12,131 nucleotides of DNA from Patescibacteria group bacterium (GTDB lineage: Bacteria > Patescibacteriota > Microgenomatia > Levybacterales > UBA12049), in NCBI GenBank assembly GCA_030917445.1, contig JAUPUR010000096.1, positions 1-12,131 on the forward strand. Direction: 5' to 3'. The notes below the pieces were generated by a model. It made no database searches. It had not been told where the DNA came from and saw only the letters and a program-made list of their open reading frames with translations. Both the position numbers and the translations under genes were made by a program. Below, piece by piece: positions 1 through 5,277 of this stretch (within the stretch, counting starts at the first letter, position 1; every line of letters begins with the position of its first letter).

Positions 1-783
1 TCAATAACGTATCTTCAGCTTGTTCTAGAAAGAATTGAAAGGATAATTGAAGTACAACTTATTAATAATTCTCCAGATTTTTTAAATTCGGTTGTTTTTT
101 TCAGTACAGTAGGGTTGCTTATCCTGGCATTTCGCCATACAAAAGACAAACTATTTTATTTCCTTTTTGTCTATTTTTATGTGGGTTATTTTATCCTTTC
201 ATTGCTAAGTAAACACGCAATGCTCAACCATCAGTTTTATCCTATACTTCCTTTGCTTTTTCTGTGCATGGCTTCGTTTGTCACAATTAAAAAGTATAAA
301 TCTCTTGCAACAATATTTGTCGTTGTTATTATTTTTGCCAATCTTGTCAGAGGAGGAATTTATGCACACTACTCTTCAAGAGATTTTATTGGATATGATC
401 AAGATTCATGGAAATTTTTACATACCATTGCATCTGATGTTTATTCGTTCAATGATGACGATTTTGGTTATTTTGTTTACGCTCCAGATACTTTTGCGTA
501 TGAGCCTAAATATGCAATGTATTACACTCAAAAAGAATTTAAAAATAAAGGTCATAGATTTGAAAAAAAGCATATTACTTATTTGGTTATCGCTCCCCCA
601 CCTCCTGACAAACCATTTATGGGAGATAGATGGTGGACAGAGAATAAAGCTCGAATTTCAAACAAACCTGTTATGACCAAAACATATCCAAATGGGTTTA
701 AGATTGAAAAATATGTCTTGACTGATGAAGAAATAGCAATTCAGCCAGATCCGATGATAGATCCTGGAATTTCTTCACGATAA
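1..783 (+). CDS. Membrane glycosyltransferase-like protein, C-terminal part (5' end outside window)
   Basis: The reading frame is open from the first base to a TAA at 781-783, so the start lies upstream of the window; a TTG at 115 is only an internal codon. The visible 260 residues begin with a short amphipathic loop and then hydrophobic helices at about residues 32-45, 53-70, 78-93 and 99-118. A soluble tail of roughly 140 residues follows, rich in Tyr, Phe and Asp and containing a run of four prolines. A row of C-terminal helices followed by an extracytoplasmic domain, with a HQFYPILP motif at a helix start, resembles GT-C fold enzymes of the PMT/ArnT (GT39) type, which transfer sugars from polyprenyl-phosphate carriers at the membrane. 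The catalytic N-terminus is not visible, so the assignment is by architecture only. The rhomboid gene follows after 40 bases. Confidence 0.6.
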   Translation, partial: SITYLQLVLERIERIIEVQLINNSPDFLNSVVFFSTVGLLILAFRHTKDKLFYFLFVYFYVGYFILSLLSKHAMLNHQFYPILPLLFLCMASFVTIKKYKSLATIFVVVIIFANLVRGGIYAHYSSRDFIGYDQDSWKFLHTIASDVYSFNDDDFGYFVYAPDTFAYEPKYAMYYTQKEFKNKGHRFEKKHITYLVIAPPPPDKPFMGDRWWTENKARISNKPVMTKTYPNGFKIEKYVLTDEEIAIQPDPMIDPGISSR

Positions 784-788
784 AATAC

Positions 789-817
789 TTCAAATTTTTT
801 AAAGCATAGTGTAAGAT
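789..817 (+). promoter_or_regulatory. Promoter of the rhomboid gene, leaderless layout
   Basis: TTCAAA at 789-794 and TAAGAT at 812-817 are spaced by 17 bases. The -10 ends six bases before the ATG at 824, which would put the transcription start on the start codon. No Shine-Dalgarno is present. The hexamers are imperfect, but the spacing matches six other genes in the window. Confidence 0.45.
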
Positions 818-823
818 CTACTC

Positions 824-1492
824 ATGCTTCCAATATCTGACAGTGTAAAGTCTCATAGATTTGCGTTTCTCAATCTCATATTTGTCGTTATTAATGTTTT
901 TGTATTTATACTTCAGCTGACAACTCCGGATCCAGAAGGATTTGTAAATACCTTTGCATTCATACCAAGTACTATTGATTTTACAAATATTTCAACACTC
1001 TACCCATTTATTACGTCGATGTTTTTACATGGAGGATTTTTACACATCGCCTCTAATATGCTTTTTTTGTGGGTATTTGGAGATAACGTAGAGGGTGAAC
1101 TTCCTCCACTTTTCTATCTCTTTTTATACTTGGGTTCAGGAATCGTAGGATCACTTTCACAGTATATTCTCGATCCAACATCATCAATTCCGATGCTCGG
1201 TGCTTCTGGTGCCGTTGCGGGTGCACTTGGAGCTTACTTTGCATATTTTCCACACCACAAAATCAAAACGCTCATTGTTATCCCACCTTTTATTACAACG
1301 ACAACAATAAGTGCATTTTTTATGCTGGGGTATTGGATAGTATTACAAGTGATTTCAGGTGCCGGATCTCTTGGCGTGTCATCTGATCAAGGAGGAGTTG
1401 CGTATTTTGCTCATATTGGAGGATTTGCCTTTGGATATATCATTGCTAAAGTAATTCCACGAAAAAATCCAGAACTCACCCGCATTGGATAA
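824..1492 (+). CDS. Rhomboid family intramembrane serine protease
   Basis: A 222-residue polytopic membrane protein that would cleave substrate transmembrane segments inside the lipid bilayer. Recognisable features in order are a first helix at about 14-32, an L1-loop region, the HGGFLHIASN block (His69, His74, Asn78; the HxxxN motif that forms the oxyanion hole and lines the active site), and the GASGA box with the nucleophile Ser128 (in GxSG). His197, in the AHIGGFAFG helix, completes the Ser-His dyad. About six helices fit the basic bacterial rhomboid core with no extra domains. The segment with several consecutive Thr residues near 158-161 lies between helices. The natural substrate cannot be told from context; the upstream gene is a membrane sugar transferase and the downstream gene a tRNA. 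The ATG at 824 is chosen because the promoter ends six bases before it. Confidence 0.93.
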   Translation: MLPISDSVKSHRFAFLNLIFVVINVFVFILQLTTPDPEGFVNTFAFIPSTIDFTNISTLYPFITSMFLHGGFLHIASNMLFLWVFGDNVEGELPPLFYLFLYLGSGIVGSLSQYILDPTSSIPMLGASGAVAGALGAYFAYFPHHKIKTLIVIPPFITTTTISAFFMLGYWIVLQVISGAGSLGVSSDQGGVAYFAHIGGFAFGYIIAKVIPRKNPELTRIG

Positions 1493-1514
1493 CCTATGTT
1501 TAGCCTCAGTTGTA

Positions 1515-1523
1515 TGCTATAAT
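1515..1523 (+). promoter_or_regulatory. Extended -10 promoter of the tRNA-His/GIY-YIG unit
   Basis: The sequence TGCTATAAT is a perfect extended -10 element, with a predicted start near 1530. It lies upstream of the broken tRNA copy, so it was presumably the original tRNA promoter. It would now transcribe the 5' remnant, the nuclease gene and the intact tRNA as one RNA. No good -35 is seen. Confidence 0.7.
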
Positions 1524-1556
1524 AATTCCAATTCTTGGATAATTTCCTGAATGTAT

Positions 1557-1618
1557 GGTGGCTATAGCTCAGCGGCCCGCCTGCAACGCTATGCGTAGCA
1601 TTGTGGGCAGGTAGAGCG
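1557..1618 (+). pseudogene. 5' remnant of tRNA-His, interrupted by a palindrome
   Basis: Bases 1557-1575 plus 1612-1618 are identical to the first 26 bases of the intact tRNA-His at 1874-1899. The match also extends three bases upstream (TAT at 1554-1556 and 1871-1873), giving a 29-base direct repeat whose copies start 317 bases apart. The remnant contains the extra G(-1), the 5' acceptor strand and the complete D-arm, and then diverges before the anticodon stem. The D-stem halves GCTC (1567-1570) and GAGC (1614-1617) can still pair, with the palindrome forming a hairpin on top. This copy cannot give a functional tRNA. It is best explained as the leftover or displaced 5' part after an insertion that rebuilt the tRNA downstream. 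Confidence 0.85.
1576..1611 (+). repeat. 36-bp imperfect palindrome in the D-loop of the tRNA remnant
   Basis: The two 16-base arms (1576-1591 and 1596-1611) pair around a TGCG loop. There are twelve Watson-Crick pairs, two G-T wobbles and two C-A mismatches. It is much more GC-rich than its surroundings, and it is absent from the otherwise identical stretch of the intact tRNA, so it is a separate insertion. It resembles a REP-like or miniature palindromic element. Only one copy is present in this window. Confidence 0.8.
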
Positions 1619-1624
1619 TCAAAT

Positions 1625-1870
1625 ATGTTCTATACTTACGTTTTGCTAAGTGCAAAAGACAAAACATACTATACGGGTTGGAGCACTGATTTAAAGAGAA
1701 GAGTAAAAGAACATAATGAAGGCAAAGTTGATGCCACGAGAAATAGGCGTCCACTCAAACTTATTTATTATGAAGCTTGTCTTGTAGAAGAAGATGCAGT
1801 GCGAAGAGAAAAACAGTTAAAAACAGGTTTTGGTAGGGCTTATCTAAGAAGAAGACTGTCAGTAATTTAA
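1625..1870 (+). CDS. Small single-domain GIY-YIG nuclease nested at tRNA-His
   Basis: An 81-residue protein made of almost nothing but a GIY-YIG domain (UPF0213/YhbQ-like), a fold used by UvrC, homing endonucleases and some restriction enzymes to cut DNA. The GIY half is YTYVL (about 3-7) and the YIG half is YYTGWS (15-20). Then come the conserved Arg in TDLKRRVKEHN (about 21-31), Glu in IYYEAC, and a basic C-terminal helix with REKQLK followed by several Arg. The domain has no DNA-binding extension of the homing type. ATG 1625 is preferred over TTG 1601 because the eight extra residues would be encoded by the palindrome and tRNA remnant, while family members begin right before the first strand. 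The stop codon lies three bases before the mature tRNA 5' end. Transcription probably comes from the tRNA promoter at 1515-1523. Mobility is inferred from the flanking tRNA duplication. Confidence 0.88.
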   Translation: MFYTYVLLSAKDKTYYTGWSTDLKRRVKEHNEGKVDATRNRRPLKLIYYEACLVEEDAVRREKQLKTGFGRAYLRRRLSVI

Positions 1871-1873
1871 TAT

Positions 1874-1946
1874 GGTGGCTATAGCTCAGCGGTAGAGCGC
1901 CAGCTTGTGGAGCTGGACGTCGCGGGTTCGATCCCCGTTAGCCACC
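1874..1946 (+). tRNA. tRNA-His (anticodon GTG)
   Basis: A complete cloverleaf. G(-1) at 1874 pairs with C73 at 1946, the identity mark of bacterial tRNA-His, followed by the seven-pair acceptor stem, D-stem GCTC/GAGC, anticodon stem CCAGC/GCTGG with loop TTGTGGA (anticodon 1907-1909), a five-base variable loop, and a T-arm with loop TTCGATC. The T-stem closes with one G-T pair. The 3' CCA is not encoded (CAT follows C73), so it must be added by tRNA nucleotidyltransferase. The 5' end abuts the stop codon of the GIY-YIG gene. No convincing promoter lies between them, so the tRNA is probably released by RNase P from a transcript that includes the nuclease message. Confidence 0.97.
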
Positions 1947-1989
1947 CATAAGTTAAGCATTGTTAATTACTTAACCCATCCTTTTTAAA

Positions 1990-1998
1990 TGATATAAT
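1990..1998 (+). promoter_or_regulatory. Extended -10 promoter of the HIT gene, leaderless
   Basis: The sequence TGATATAAT has a perfect -10 hexamer at 1993-1998, ending six bases before ATG 2005. TTAACC at 1971-1976 is a possible -35 (16-base spacer). The predicted start coincides with the A of the start codon, so the message would lack a leader. Confidence 0.75.
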
Positions 1999-2004
1999 CA
2001 TTTC

Positions 2005-2439
2005 ATGCCTTCTAGAGTTTGGGACCCCGAAGAAAAATACAAAGAGGGATTCGTAAAGTCGTACAGTCACTGGACGCTTGAAGTAAGCTTTCGTCAACAT
2101 ACTCTTGGTTGCTTCATTATATTTGCAAACAGACACACAGAAAAAATTTCTGAATTAGAAAATGAAGAAATAATTGAACTCAAGGATGTCATGAAAGAAC
2201 TTGAGTATACACTTTCTAAAATAGATAGTTTCAAACCAGATAGATTTAACTATCTCCAAATGGGAAATGCATTACATCACCTACATTTCCATGCTATTCC
2301 CCGTTATGCAAATACAAGAAACTTTATGAATAAAACTTGGGAAGATTCGACTTATGGACATCCACCACAATGGACAAAAGAAGAGTCAGAGAAAGATTTA
2401 ATTTTGCGAATAAAAGATAAGTTTTTAGCTCACTTATAA
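2005..2439 (+). CDS. HIT (histidine triad) family protein, probable nucleotide hydrolase/transferase
   Basis: A 144-residue protein of the HIT superfamily, whose members hydrolyse or transfer nucleotidyl groups from substrates such as Ap4A or AMP-lysine through a covalent nucleotidyl-histidine. The signature His92-Leu-His94-Phe-His96-Ala-Ile sits in NALHHLHFHAIPR, and His94 would be the nucleophile by analogy. The N-terminal half (about 22-45) holds the strands SHWTLEVSF and TLGCFIIFANRH. A helix at 50-73 contains the ELENEEIIELKDVMKEL segment. The C-terminal 35 residues past the triad are Trp-rich. The bait substrate cannot be deduced. The gene stands alone, about 60 bases after the tRNA, with its own leaderless promoter. 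Confidence 0.88.
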   Translation: MPSRVWDPEEKYKEGFVKSYSHWTLEVSFRQHTLGCFIIFANRHTEKISELENEEIIELKDVMKELEYTLSKIDSFKPDRFNYLQMGNALHHLHFHAIPRYANTRNFMNKTWEDSTYGHPPQWTKEESEKDLILRIKDKFLAHL

Positions 2440-2456
2440 GCAAATTTATAAAATTC

Positions 2457-2475
2457 AATTTCTTCTCGAGAAATT
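2457..2475 (+). terminator. Weak hairpin after the HIT gene
   Basis: The seven-base arms AATTTCT (2457-2463) and AGAAATT (2469-2475) pair around a five-base loop, 18 bases after the HIT stop. The stem is AT-rich and is followed only by TTACT, not a real U-tract. It is at best a weak terminator; the rest of the 150-base gap before the next gene shows only a promoter. Confidence 0.25.
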
Positions 2476-2574
2476 TTACTAAAGTAGGTTCTAACGTCGT
2501 CCCGTAACTCACCCCAATTTTTACCTCATGTAGACACATCAGATTACCTCAATCCATGGATAAATTTAGTATTT

Positions 2575-2583
2575 TGATATAAT
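2575..2583 (+). promoter_or_regulatory. Extended -10 promoter of the 149-residue gene, leaderless
   Basis: The sequence TGATATAAT has its hexamer at 2578-2583, again six bases before the ATG (2590). It is identical in sequence to the element upstream of the HIT gene. No -35 is evident. Confidence 0.75.
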
Positions 2584-2589
2584 AAAGAA

Positions 2590-3039
2590 ATGGAACGTGA
2601 TAAATCTCCACAAGAAGTACGAGAAGAAATTTCTCAAAATATTCGTTTTGCAGACAATATAATAGCTGGAAATTATGGTTCTGACTTCCCTGCTGAGGAG
2701 GGTCTTGATCCATATGAAGTGTTTGTGGGGCCAATACTTGACCTAAATGATGTTACTCTCAATCCACGAGAAATCGCAGAAGTTGAGGGCTGGATTGAAA
2801 GAAATCTTGCAACTAAATCAGATGAAGCTCCTATTAAGGCTAGATACCTGTCACCTGATGAACAGACAAAAGTAGATGTTTATGATGTCCCGTTAGGTCA
2901 AGAAGGAGACATATGGTATATCTCTCGTTGGCAAAATGAAGGAGAGAAGCCATCATTTATTTTTTGGTCAGAAGAGATGTATGAGGAACAGTTGGAACTT
3001 GGTTATACAGAAGTTGTAAGCGAGACTTCAAATAAATAA
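2590..3039 (+). CDS. Uncharacterised acidic protein, 149 residues
   Basis: I do not recognise a family. The protein is soluble and strongly acidic, with no signal peptide or membrane segment. The N-terminal 25 residues form a charged helix (SPQEVREEISQNIRFADNII). A middle part contains DPYEVFVGPILDL, then a likely helix PREIAEVEGWIERNLA. The second half alternates short strands around KVDVYDVPLG, DIWYISRW and SFIFWSEEMYEE, with several Trp and Tyr residues. The start is firm because a perfect extended -10 ends six bases upstream. The neighbours (HIT hydrolase upstream, convergent EEP enzyme downstream) do not point to a role. It is real by its promoter, length and clean frame; the function is unknown. 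Confidence 0.75.
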   Translation: MERDKSPQEVREEISQNIRFADNIIAGNYGSDFPAEEGLDPYEVFVGPILDLNDVTLNPREIAEVEGWIERNLATKSDEAPIKARYLSPDEQTKVDVYDVPLGQEGDIWYISRWQNEGEKPSFIFWSEEMYEEQLELGYTEVVSETSNK

Positions 3040-3093
3040 ATTCTGTTTTTTTTATCATCAATTTTTAAAACAAACCCCTCGAAGAACTAAATT

Positions 3094-3891
3094 TTATAAA
3101 ATCTCAACTTGTAGTGGGAGATGATCTGAAACAGAGTCTTGTAAGACCTCAAAGTTCTTAACAGTTATGTCTGGTGATACCAGAATATAATCAGCAAATT
3201 TTAAGGGTTTTTTATAGTACTCACTTCTTGTAGATGTGATTTCAAACTTTTTAATTAAGTTTTCCATACCTTCTTCAAGGATAGAAATACTTTCTGAATC
3301 AGGGACTAAGTTAAAATCACCACAGAGTATCTTTGCTCCATTCATTGCATCGAGTATTTTTTTCACTTTTTGGGATTGTTCAATTCGCGAAGGAGTATCA
3401 CTCTTCCCTGTTCCCGTCCAGACTCCATGGAAATTAGCTAGTCCATATTTTTTATCATCATATTTAAACTGTACATGCTGTAATACTCGTGGTTGTGTCG
3501 TATTGTCTCCTAGGATAAACTCGCCTTTATCTCGAAATACAAATGTTTCTCCCCTTTCGAGAATCTCAATATCTTTTCGAATAAACATAGCCTGACCAAA
3601 ATCTATTTCAAAGCCTACCTCACCTTGAGAGTCAACTCCAGAAACTGATGAACTAAAAAAACCTGTATGGCTTGGGAGAGCAGCTGCTATCTCGTCAAAT
3701 AAGTTAGCTCTACCTGGCATGTCCTCAGGCGATATTTGTTCATGAATGTTTTTACGTGTGAATTTGTTATGTGTTGGAGTGTTGTATATTTCCTGTAGGC
3801 AAAATATGTCGATATCTTGATTGTCTTTAAAATGTTGCATCAGAGGCTCAAAAATTCTTCCACCCCAAGTGTTCAAAGACTCAATTTTCAT
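3094..3891 (-). CDS. Endonuclease/exonuclease/phosphatase (EEP) family protein
   Basis: A 265-residue enzyme with the EEP (DNase I-like) fold, a metal-dependent phosphodiesterase or phosphomonoesterase. All key positions are present: Asn7 in LNTWGG, the metal-binding Glu34 in FCLQEI, His155 in ANFHGVW, Asp192 and Asn194 in CGDFNL, and the terminal Asp256-His257 in VSDHLPL. The length equals a bare catalytic domain. There is no signal peptide, so it acts in the cytoplasm. The sequence alone does not tell whether it cuts DNA (exonuclease III-like) or removes phosphates from lipids or small molecules. The region around 78-100 (FFSSSVSG...GFEIDFGQAMFIRK) suits the non-repair branch. It is transcribed divergently from the YdeI-like gene, with 66 bases between them, and convergently with the 149-residue gene. 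Confidence 0.9.
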   Translation of the reverse strand: MKIESLNTWGGRIFEPLMQHFKDNQDIDIFCLQEIYNTPTHNKFTRKNIHEQISPEDMPGRANLFDEIAAALPSHTGFFSSSVSGVDSQGEVGFEIDFGQAMFIRKDIEILERGETFVFRDKGEFILGDNTTQPRVLQHVQFKYDDKKYGLANFHGVWTGTGKSDTPSRIEQSQKVKKILDAMNGAKILCGDFNLVPDSESISILEEGMENLIKKFEITSTRSEYYKKPLKFADYILVSPDITVKNFEVLQDSVSDHLPLQVEIL

Positions 3892-3897
3892 TTCATA

Positions 3898-3906
3898 ACT
3901 ATAACA
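3898..3906 (-). promoter_or_regulatory. Extended -10 promoter of the EEP gene, leaderless
   Basis: On the minus strand TGTTATAGT is followed by exactly six bases and then the ATG (A at 3891). This is the same geometry as on the plus-strand genes. It forms a divergent promoter pair with the element at 3943-3951. Confidence 0.7.
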
Positions 3907-3942
3907 TATAAATATAAAGTTTTAGTTACTGAGACGCTATTT

Positions 3943-3951
3943 TGTTATAAT
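3943..3951 (+). promoter_or_regulatory. Extended -10 promoter of the YdeI-like gene, leaderless
   Basis: The sequence TGTTATAAT has its hexamer at 3946-3951, six bases before ATG 3958. This fixes the start of the gene at 3958 and rules out the in-frame upstream extension towards 3817, which would run through the promoter into the divergent gene. Confidence 0.78.
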
Positions 3952-3957
3952 ATCTTT

Positions 3958-4506
3958 ATGGATTGGATAGAATTTAAGACTCAACTTTTTGAAATAAATT
4001 CGTGGACTATTTTAAGACTTCCTGAAGATGTAAGTGCCAAGCTCCCATCACGAGGAATGACTATGATTGAAGGTGAGTTGAATGGTATTCCATTTAAAAC
4101 ACTCCTTGAACCAGATGGGAAATATGGTCCAGGTATTAGGCCTAGCCATTGGTTCGCACCCGATAAGAAATTGCTCAAAGAAGCTCATGTTTCTTCTGGT
4201 GATACTGTAAAAGTAGTTATAAAACCAACAAAAGAATGGATAAATCCCGAACTTTCAGCAGACATGAAAAAGGCTCTTGTCTCCAACAAAGAAGTTCATA
4301 GGTTGTGGAACGACATTACTCCACTTGCAAGATGGGATTGGGTACGTTGGGTTAGGGCCGTCAAAACTGAAGAAACAAGAAAAAAACATATTGAAATAAT
4401 GTTGTCAAAACTGAGTAAGGGGATGAGACGACCTTGTTGTTTTAATCGCAATCTTTGTAGTGAACCCGCTGTCTCAAAAAACTGGGTGTTACTTGATCCA
4501 CATTAA
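3958..4506 (+). CDS. YdeI/OmdA-family protein with DUF1905 domain
   Basis: A 182-residue cytoplasmic protein. Residues 6-88 match DUF1905, a small beta-barrel-like domain, with its run IEGELNGIPFKTLLEPDG and GDTVKVVI. Residues about 97-155 match the YdeI/OmpD-associated (OmdA) helical module, with PELSADMKKAL, the WNDITPLARWDWVRWV block and EETRKKHIEIMLSKL. Proteins of this type are annotated as bacteriocin-protection proteins from work on a Salmonella relative, but a biochemical role is not settled. The C-terminal tail adds Cys160, Cys161 and a third Cys a few residues later, which could be structural or metal-binding. The DUF1801 gene starts two bases after the stop, and both are fed by the promoter at 3943. 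Confidence 0.88.
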   Translation: MDWIEFKTQLFEINSWTILRLPEDVSAKLPSRGMTMIEGELNGIPFKTLLEPDGKYGPGIRPSHWFAPDKKLLKEAHVSSGDTVKVVIKPTKEWINPELSADMKKALVSNKEVHRLWNDITPLARWDWVRWVRAVKTEETRKKHIEIMLSKLSKGMRRPCCFNRNLCSEPAVSKNWVLLDPH

Positions 4507-4508
4507 TT

Positions 4509-4901
4509 ATGAATGAAAGTATAAATGATTATAATAATTCTCAAACACTTCAAGAAAAATTGATCTGTGAGTTGTTATATAAAGAAATTAATAAAGGTTT
4601 GCCCAACGCTGAAAGCAAAATTTGGCATGGACATCCAGTATGGTTTGACAATGGCAACCCGATAGTCGGATACAGTAATCAGAAGGCAGGAATTCGACTT
4701 ATGTTCTGGAGCGGAATTGATTTTAATGAACCAGTACTCCAACCTGGAACAGGTAAGTATAAAGATGCATCGATTTTCTATAATTCACTTGATGATATTA
4801 ATACAGAACATCTTAAAAAATGGTTAAAAAAGTCCAACGATATACAGTGGGATTATAAAAATATAGTGAAAAGAAAAGGCGTCCTCGAGAGATTAAAATA
4901 A
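4509..4901 (+). CDS. DUF1801 (YdhG-like) domain protein
   Basis: A 130-residue soluble protein of the DUF1801 family, a fold shared with YdhG-type proteins proposed as frataxin-like iron chaperones. The diagnostic stretch is SKIWHGHPVWFDNGNPIVGYS (about 36-56), followed by the strand AGIRLMFWSG, a Pro/Gly turn (QPGTGKYKDASI) and a C-terminal helix with a lysine-rich end. Its start is two bases from the end of the YdeI-like gene, with no promoter of its own, so the two are co-transcribed and probably translationally coupled. DUF1801 and the OmdA module often occur together or fused, which suggests a shared process. The stop is three bases from that of the convergent small gene. Confidence 0.85.
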   Translation: MNESINDYNNSQTLQEKLICELLYKEINKGLPNAESKIWHGHPVWFDNGNPIVGYSNQKAGIRLMFWSGIDFNEPVLQPGTGKYKDASIFYNSLDDINTEHLKKWLKKSNDIQWDYKNIVKRKGVLERLK

Positions 4902-4904
4902 TTT

Positions 4905-5123
4905 TTAAGCAAAATCTACTCCATGTTTTCGTGAAAGCATATCTCTTACTTTTTTTTCTACTTCTTTACGAAATTGAGAATTTACGGTATTTCCTTTTGA
5001 AGTAATTGTAAATGTATTTTCCTTATAATTTACACTCAATAGAACTTTGTCTCCATTTCCGTCATGAACAAAATAACTTGCCTTATTAAATAAAAATGAT
5101 TTGATGAAAATGTGATCTTGCAT
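4905..5123 (-). CDS. Small uncharacterised basic protein, 72 residues
   Basis: I do not recognise a family. From ATG 5123 the product has 72 residues: a beta-rich N-terminal half (DHIFIKSFLFNKASYFVHD, DKVLLSVNYKENTFTITS) and a lysine/arginine-rich helix at the C-terminus (FRKEVEKKVRDMLSRKHG). A TTG at 5135 would add four residues, but ATG is preferred. Unlike other genes here it has neither a clear -10 nor a Shine-Dalgarno in front, so confidence is lower. The alternating strands and basic helix would suit a small nucleic-acid- or partner-binding protein, but that is a guess from composition. It ends three bases from the convergent DUF1801 gene. Confidence 0.6.
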   Translation of the reverse strand: MQDHIFIKSFLFNKASYFVHDGNGDKVLLSVNYKENTFTITSKGNTVNSQFRKEVEKKVRDMLSRKHGVDFA

Positions 5124-5277
5124 ATTGAATTGCAAAATTTTGATTTTTCAGGAGGTCAGTGAGGAAAAAGCACAGTTTCGCAAGCCAATTAAGCTCTGCG
5201 ACAACAATGTGAAGAATATGTATAGGTAAATTTCATGAAGATTTATATACTATATCAAAGGTGTAAAACCATTTCAA

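Noticed and set aside
1601..1624. TTG start giving a longer GIY-YIG protein
   Set aside because: The extra eight residues come from palindrome and tRNA sequence and precede the usual family start at MFYTYVLL.
1557..1946. Group I or archaeal-type intron in tRNA-His containing the GIY-YIG gene
   Set aside because: The downstream tRNA is complete, including its 5' half, so nothing needs to be spliced. The 5' part is duplicated rather than split.
1952..1975. Terminator after tRNA-His formed by GTTAAG and CTTAAC
   Set aside because: There are only six AT-rich pairs around a 12-base loop, with the T-run starting several bases later. The second arm also overlaps the likely -35 of the HIT gene.
3817..3957. 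N-terminal extension of the YdeI-like protein
   Set aside because: It would overlap the divergent EEP gene and read through a perfect extended -10 promoter. ATG 3958 has the standard leaderless spacing.
5136..5277. Possible small RNA or short gene in this gap, suggested by a GGAGG-containing purine stretch at 5151-5175
   Set aside because: No start codon at suitable spacing with an open frame, no stable hairpin and no tRNA-like arms were found.
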